From NCBI GenBank assembly GCA_016283275.1, contig JAEEMP010000125.1:62001-126000 (forward strand): a stretch of 64,000 nucleotides of DNA. The letters run 5' to 3'. The notes beneath the pieces are model-generated. The model was not told where the DNA came from. It worked only from the letters and a program-made list of their open reading frames with translations, and did no database searches. Position numbers and translations under genes: made by a program. This document shows, piece after piece, positions 60,251 to 64,000 of the stretch. The stretch is from Lachnospiraceae bacterium. Its GTDB lineage: Bacteria; Bacillota; Clostridia; Lachnospirales; Lachnospiraceae. Within the stretch, counting starts at the first letter, position 1. Each line of letters starts with the position of its first letter.

Positions 60251-61198
60251 TCAATATCCCTCCCCGCTGAAACTTCCGAGTGGGATTATACTTTCGGTAT
60301 TGCCGTCGGTAATGATCACTTTTACATCGGGAAGTATTGTTTCCATTGTTTCATAGAAAAGTCTTTTCTTGGTGATGAGCGGATTAAGCTTATACTCTTC
60401 GAACATAGCGTTAAATCTGGCCACCTGACCCTGTGCTTCGGCAATTCTTGCGTTCTTTTCGGCCTCCGCATCCTGGATGATCTTATCAGCCGAAGCTTCC
60501 GCTGCGGGAACCTGTTCGTTCTGATACTGGAAAGCCTGGTTCTTTGCCGTATCGGCACCCTGCTTGGCCGTCTCAACTGCTTTAAAAGCCTGAATGATAG
60601 TTTCCGTCGGAGGCTCTGAGTCCTGAACCGAGATATTTACGACCGAAAGACCGATCTTCTGTTCTTCAAGCTCTTCCACCATCTCTGCCTTAACATCGGC
60701 CTGTATCTGACTTTTTCCCGTTGTCATGGCTTCATCAACGGTATAATTAGATACAACGGAACGAATGCTTGCAAGCGCGATATTCCTTAATATATATTCG
60801 GGTTCCTTGGAATTGTAAAGATATGCTATCGGATCCGAAACCCTGTATTCAAGGTAAAAATCGATATTTAAAAGGTTGAAATCCGATGTTATCATTATTC
60901 CTTCGGAATTGTCGGTAATATTCTGCCCTTTTTCTGAAACCGTATAACCGATGCCGGTTCCGTGCGTTGTTATGTCAACCTTTCTTACACTCTGAAGAAA
61001 AGGTATCTTAAAGTGAAGGCCTGCCGTGTCAACCCTCACGATCTTTCCAAACTGCGTCACTACCGCATTTTCCTGCTCGGTCACATTGTAAAACGAGGAA
61101 AAGAAAACAATGACCACAAACAATGCGATCAATACACCCGATACGATCCTTTTGATGTATATCGGTTTATCTTCGGAATTAAATATTCCTTTTGCCAT
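60251..61198 (-). CDS. hflK: SPFH-domain membrane protein HflK
   Basis: A 315-residue protein with one N-terminal membrane segment (about 15-35), an SPFH domain (about 38-220; NAVVTQFGKIVRVDTAGLHFKIPFLQSV) and a C-terminal coiled coil (about 220-280; AEASADKIIQDAEAEKNARIAEAQGQVARF). It lacks the Gly/Pro-rich N-terminal region of proteobacterial HflK. It heads the hflK-hflC-FRG unit, with AAAGGAGTG before the ATG. FtsH is not in the window. Confidence 0.93.
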   Translation of the reverse strand: MAKGIFNSEDKPIYIKRIVSGVLIALFVVIVFFSSFYNVTEQENAVVTQFGKIVRVDTAGLHFKIPFLQSVRKVDITTHGTGIGYTVSEKGQNITDNSEGIMITSDFNLLNIDFYLEYRVSDPIAYLYNSKEPEYILRNIALASIRSVVSNYTVDEAMTTGKSQIQADVKAEMVEELEEQKIGLSVVNISVQDSEPPTETIIQAFKAVETAKQGADTAKNQAFQYQNEQVPAAEASADKIIQDAEAEKNARIAEAQGQVARFNAMFEEYKLNPLITKKRLFYETMETILPDVKVIITDGNTESIIPLGSFSGEGY

Positions 61199-61237
61199 AC
61201 GATCACTCCTTTATAAATTTCTAAAACCATCTTTAAA

Positions 61238-61266
61238 ATATTATCACCGCAATAAATACATGTCAA
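61238..61266 (-). promoter_or_regulatory. Promoter of the hflK-hflC-FRG operon
   Basis: Minus strand TTGACA (61261-61266), 17 bp, TAATAT (61238-61243), 11 bp after the stop of the MutS-like gene and about 40 bp before the hflK ATG. Confidence 0.75.
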
Positions 61267-61276
61267 AAACGATATG

Positions 61277-62995
61277 CTATTGCGGCTTATCTCCCATAAG
61301 GCTTTCGTAAGTCACGCCGTAACGTTTCGCTATGGACTGTGCATAACTTTGACCCTCGGGTTTTGAAACGGCTATCTTAAATGCGTTTTCCTCACCATCC
61401 GATCTTATGATGAGCGATCTTATTATGTTTTTATCGCTTTCGTCCTTAGTCATTTCAAAAGCAAGTTTATGCATATGCGTGTTATATATAGCCCTTATCT
61501 TTTTATCGGCTATCGCATTGACCGAATCATGGGCAATATAATATCCTTCTTCAAATGAAGTCGTTGAAAACGTCTCGTTCAGTAAGATGAGGCTTTTTCC
61601 CGTTGCTTCAAAGAAGATCTCGCGAAAACGCTTGCATTCTTCACCGAGCCTTCCAAGATCGAGTGTTTTGTCTTCATCGGCCGGAAAATGAGTAAAGATA
61701 TTATCGACCGGCTCATATTCAAATCCATCTCCCGGTACATAAATACCGTTTTGCGAAAGCAAAAACAGCTGACCCACAGCCTGGGTGATCGTCGTTTTTC
61801 CGCCTCGGTTTGCTCCGGTCAATATAAAAACGACATTATCCTCGTCGAAATCAAGATCGTTTTTGACGATAGTCTCATTGTTTTTTATGGCGGCATCGAT
61901 CAGTTTTATGTTGTATATGCCCCGGGCATGCATCTTTCGTGAAAACGGTTCGCGTTTAAGTGCCACAGGTCTTACAAATGACATTCCCATTTTCTCAAGT
62001 TTTCGTATATGATCCGCAAACCTTATATAAAACATGAACTCGGGAATAAGATCCGTCACATCGGTAATGGTCACATTTAAATATCTGCTTAATGTTTCCC
62101 TTAAATTTCTTACGGTAAAAGAAAGAAGATGTGTGGCCTCACGGTTCATATATCTTGTTATGTCCTGTGAAGGATCTGCAGAAGGAACCGATGCCAATCC
62201 CGCGTATATAAGCGGATTTCTTGCGGCAACCGTAAATCTCGCGGTTTCTTCCAAAAACCCCGTATCCGAACCCGGTTTTACCTGATGATATTTATAGTTT
62301 TCATCCCAGGAAGTATCATCGTTTATCTTATCTTTTGATGATATCTTATCGTAAAATTCACCCAGGATATTGGACTTTAAGAACGGCTGTCTGTTAAGCG
62401 AGATAAGGCCCAGGCTCTCGGCTTCGAAACGGTTGTTAAGATTAATGCCGACCGTGACGCTCTTAAGATTATCGGTTGATGCTTTAAGTTTGGCTATATC
62501 CTTTTTCAGCGCATCATAACCGTTATCATGGTATATCTTTTCAATGTGTTCTTTTAAAAGAATAAGACCGTCCGAGTGTATATCCGCTTCGTCGAGACAT
62601 TTATACAATGCTTCCACGTATCCGATATATTCGTTCAACTCCTCAAGATTATGCAAAAGTTCCCATACTCCGACATTCTCATCATATTTCTTCTTAAGCG
62701 AACCGTACTCCTTGAGGAAATCGACCTTATCAAGAAGAGCCGTCATGTTTGCACACATCGACGGATTTTTATATATATCGTCAAATACACCGGCTCTGAA
62801 CCCGCATACACCGGCATCGTCAGTGATCTTTGAAAGGATCTTAAGTATTGCCTTCTGTTCCGTTTCACTGTCGGTAATGTTTTTTACAAAAGAATCCATA
62901 CCGAGATCATGTAATGTGACTTCGGAAACGATATGGTAATCCGCGCTGATATGCGTCGGATACAGTATACTTACACGTTTTGATGCATTGCCCAC
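61277..62995 (-). CDS. Short MutS-like ATPase without mismatch-recognition domain
   Basis: I place the start at GTG 62995 (572 residues) with GGGAG 7 nt upstream; a longer reading through ATG 63067 would pass through the neighbouring gene's terminator. The N-terminal and central parts (about 1-370) are helical, like the MutS core/lever, without the Phe-x-Glu mismatch-binding domain. The C-terminal ATPase has Walker A GANRGGKTT (about 394-402) and an unusual Walker B LILLNE with Asn473 for the usual Asp, then TFSTTS in place of the MutS D-E-x-G-x-G-T signature. YNTHMHKL is the following switch motif. It belongs to the MutS-related ATPases of unknown role, not MutS1 or MutS2. Confidence 0.85.
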   Translation of the reverse strand: MGNASKRVSILYPTHISADYHIVSEVTLHDLGMDSFVKNITDSETEQKAILKILSKITDDAGVCGFRAGVFDDIYKNPSMCANMTALLDKVDFLKEYGSLKKKYDENVGVWELLHNLEELNEYIGYVEALYKCLDEADIHSDGLILLKEHIEKIYHDNGYDALKKDIAKLKASTDNLKSVTVGINLNNRFEAESLGLISLNRQPFLKSNILGEFYDKISSKDKINDDTSWDENYKYHQVKPGSDTGFLEETARFTVAARNPLIYAGLASVPSADPSQDITRYMNREATHLLSFTVRNLRETLSRYLNVTITDVTDLIPEFMFYIRFADHIRKLEKMGMSFVRPVALKREPFSRKMHARGIYNIKLIDAAIKNNETIVKNDLDFDEDNVVFILTGANRGGKTTITQAVGQLFLLSQNGIYVPGDGFEYEPVDNIFTHFPADEDKTLDLGRLGEECKRFREIFFEATGKSLILLNETFSTTSFEEGYYIAHDSVNAIADKKIRAIYNTHMHKLAFEMTKDESDKNIIRSLIIRSDGEENAFKIAVSKPEGQSYAQSIAKRYGVTYESLMGDKPQ

Positions 62996-63027
62996 TTTTC
63001 GGCTCCCTTCTAAAAATTCCCGTAAAG

Positions 63028-63061
63028 AAAAAAAACATGCGGCAGGATTTCTGCCGCATGT
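63028..63061 (-). terminator. Terminator of the carboxyltransferase gene
   Basis: Perfect 11-bp stem ACATGCGGCAG/CTGCCGCATGT with a 5-nt loop, followed on the minus strand by eight T. It lies 10 bp after the stop at 63071 and defines the start of the next unit, the MutS-like gene. Confidence 0.93.
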
Positions 63062-63070
63062 GATCAAACT

Positions 63071-64000
63071 TTATACGGGATACGCTCCGTTCTTTGTGTC
63101 AGCAATTGTGGTGTCCACTTTTGTCTGCTGCGCTTCACGATATTTGAAGAACTCTGTCGCAACCTGAGGGAACAATGCATAGGACAGAACATCTTCTTCC
63201 TGCTGCTTGTACTGTTTCATCTCTGCTTCGAGTGATGCAAGCTCGGGCTCCGTACGGCCTGTAGCTTCTGCGGAACGGGCAGTGGAACGGGGTTCGCCCG
63301 GAATAACCTTGTCGATAACTTCCTGGTTCATGGGCTTTACAGTCTGACCGTAGTTACCGCGGAGTAAATCCTTGAACTCACCTGTTGCCATCTTGTAACG
63401 TTCGCCCATAAGGACATTGAAGATAGCCTGTGTTCCGACGATCTGTGAAGAAGGTGTAACAAGCGGAGGCTCACCGCAGTCCTTACGTACTCTCGGGATC
63501 TCCTCGAGAACGTCGCGATATTTATCTTCAGCATGCTGTTCCTTAAGCTGTGAAACCATGTTGGAAAGCATACCGCCGGGTACCTGATAAAGAAGTGTCT
63601 TAATGTTAACGCCCAATACCTTTGTAGACATAAGACCTGACTTTAAGCACTCTTCACGGTAAGGAGCGAAGTAATCCGCGATCTCTGCAAGAAGGTTCTG
63701 ATCGAAGCCGGTATCATAAGGAGTACCCTTAAAGGTCTCAACCATAACTTCCGTTGCGGGCTGTGAAGTACCGAGTGCGAAAGGACTCATTGCACAGTCG
63801 ATGACATCAACACCTGCTTCAACTGCCTTTAAGTAAGTCATTGAAGCAACACCCGAAGTATAGTGTGTATGTAACTGGATAGGAAGCTTTGTATTTTCTT
63901 TCATGGCCTTTACAAGCTCAGCTGCTCTGTAAGGTACGAGAAGACCTGCCATATCCTTTATACAGATGGAATCTGCACCCATCTCTTCGATCTTCTTTGC
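63071..64000 (-). CDS. Pyruvate/oxaloacetate carboxyltransferase, C-terminal part (runs off the window)
   Basis: The frame stays open to the window edge; 309 codons are visible. SICIKDMAGLL, LHTHYTSGVASMTYLKAVEAGVDVIDCAMSP and the TSQPATEVMV segment are the carboxyltransferase barrel, with the LHTH metal histidines. The conserved post-barrel domain (DKYRDVLEEIPRVRKDCGEPPLVTPSSQIVG through YGQTVKPMNQEV) follows. It ends without a biotin-carrier domain, so biotin would be on a separate protein, as in the subunit-type oxaloacetate decarboxylase alpha (OadA) or pyruvate carboxylase subunit B. The two cannot be told apart here. Rnf-containing anaerobes often use it for oxaloacetate supply or Na+ pumping. 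Confidence 0.92.
   Translation of the reverse strand, partial: AKKIEEMGADSICIKDMAGLLVPYRAAELVKAMKENTKLPIQLHTHYTSGVASMTYLKAVEAGVDVIDCAMSPFALGTSQPATEVMVETFKGTPYDTGFDQNLLAEIADYFAPYREECLKSGLMSTKVLGVNIKTLLYQVPGGMLSNMVSQLKEQHAEDKYRDVLEEIPRVRKDCGEPPLVTPSSQIVGTQAIFNVLMGERYKMATGEFKDLLRGNYGQTVKPMNQEVIDKVIPGEPRSTARSAEATGRTEPELASLEAEMKQYKQQEEDVLSYALFPQVATEFFKYREAQQTKVDTTIADTKNGAYPV

Noticed and set aside
62996-63067. Upstream ATG start for the MutS-like protein
   Set aside because: The extra 24 codons run through the terminator hairpin of the carboxyltransferase gene, while a GTG with GGGAG at the right distance begins the conserved part.

Overview
This window looks like chromosomal DNA of an anaerobic, low-to-moderate GC Gram-positive bacterium, most likely a Lachnospiraceae-type clostridium. 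The signs are strong AGGAGG ribosome sites, lipoprotein signals, a class B sortase with PxTG-type substrates, a six-subunit Rnf complex, a CstA-type carrier, an M18 aminopeptidase, and an HMGL-type (Re) citrate synthase beside a eukaryote-like isocitrate dehydrogenase. Most genes lie on the minus strand in tightly packed operons. I see no tRNA, rRNA, CRISPR, prophage or insertion sequence. The closest thing to a mobile-element relic is an AP2/HNH-like gene at 36.5 kb.

Layout. 0-3 kb: branched-chain amino acid operon (ilvB, two different ACT small subunits, start of ilvC), with a divergent small lipoprotein. 3.5-6.9 kb: a 2-oxoglutarate/glutamate module (HMGL-family probable Re-citrate synthase, FCD-type GntR regulator, icd). 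Its promoter has the same layout as an internal ilv promoter: TTGACT, 17 bp, TACAAT, with the palindrome TTGTATACAA over the -10. 7-16.2 kb: a surface operon of a class B sortase and two large BspA-like leucine-rich-repeat proteins with PxTGD anchors. 16.4-19 kb: a divergent EF-G paralogue and a PilZ protein. 19-27.5 kb: LtaS-like synthase, queA, M18 aminopeptidase and pheST, the last behind a consensus promoter followed by an intrinsic terminator (attenuator layout). 27.5-34 kb: a YihY protein, a 6S-like RNA locus, then truA, aminopeptidase P, deoC, a small membrane protein, a CheY-like receiver and thrC in one operon. 34-36.4 kb: cstA behind an unknown gene. 36.5-38.4 kb: AP2/HNH-like gene and a GH25-like membrane protein. 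38.5-45.3 kb: apbE convergent to rnfCDGEAB, in which RnfE carries a four-cysteine motif and a Lys/Glu/Ala-rich tail of about 300 residues. 45.5-52.9 kb: an RNase H-like nuclease, cheR, and an operon TetR-RpiR-FAD enzyme-cmk-ispH-rpsA. 53.1-57.6 kb: a carbohydrate-type ABC importer whose binding protein has both a lipobox and a C-terminal membrane segment. 57.7-64 kb: an OB-fold-like lipoprotein, an operon hflK-hflC-FRG, a short MutS-like ATPase, and the end of a carboxyltransferase gene.

How the parts fit together. Rnf couples ferredoxin:NAD+ oxidoreduction to ion pumping, and ApbE supplies the covalent FMN of RnfG and RnfD. The citrate synthase and Icd make 2-oxoglutarate, the source of glutamate for transamination in branched-chain amino acid synthesis. 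The shared operator-like sequence suggests these two pathways are co-regulated. The sortase would anchor the two LRR proteins to the wall. The strongest leads are the shared GntR-type operator, the RnfE tail, the sortase/LRR operon, the FRG gene behind hflKC, the AP2/HNH protein and the pheST attenuator.
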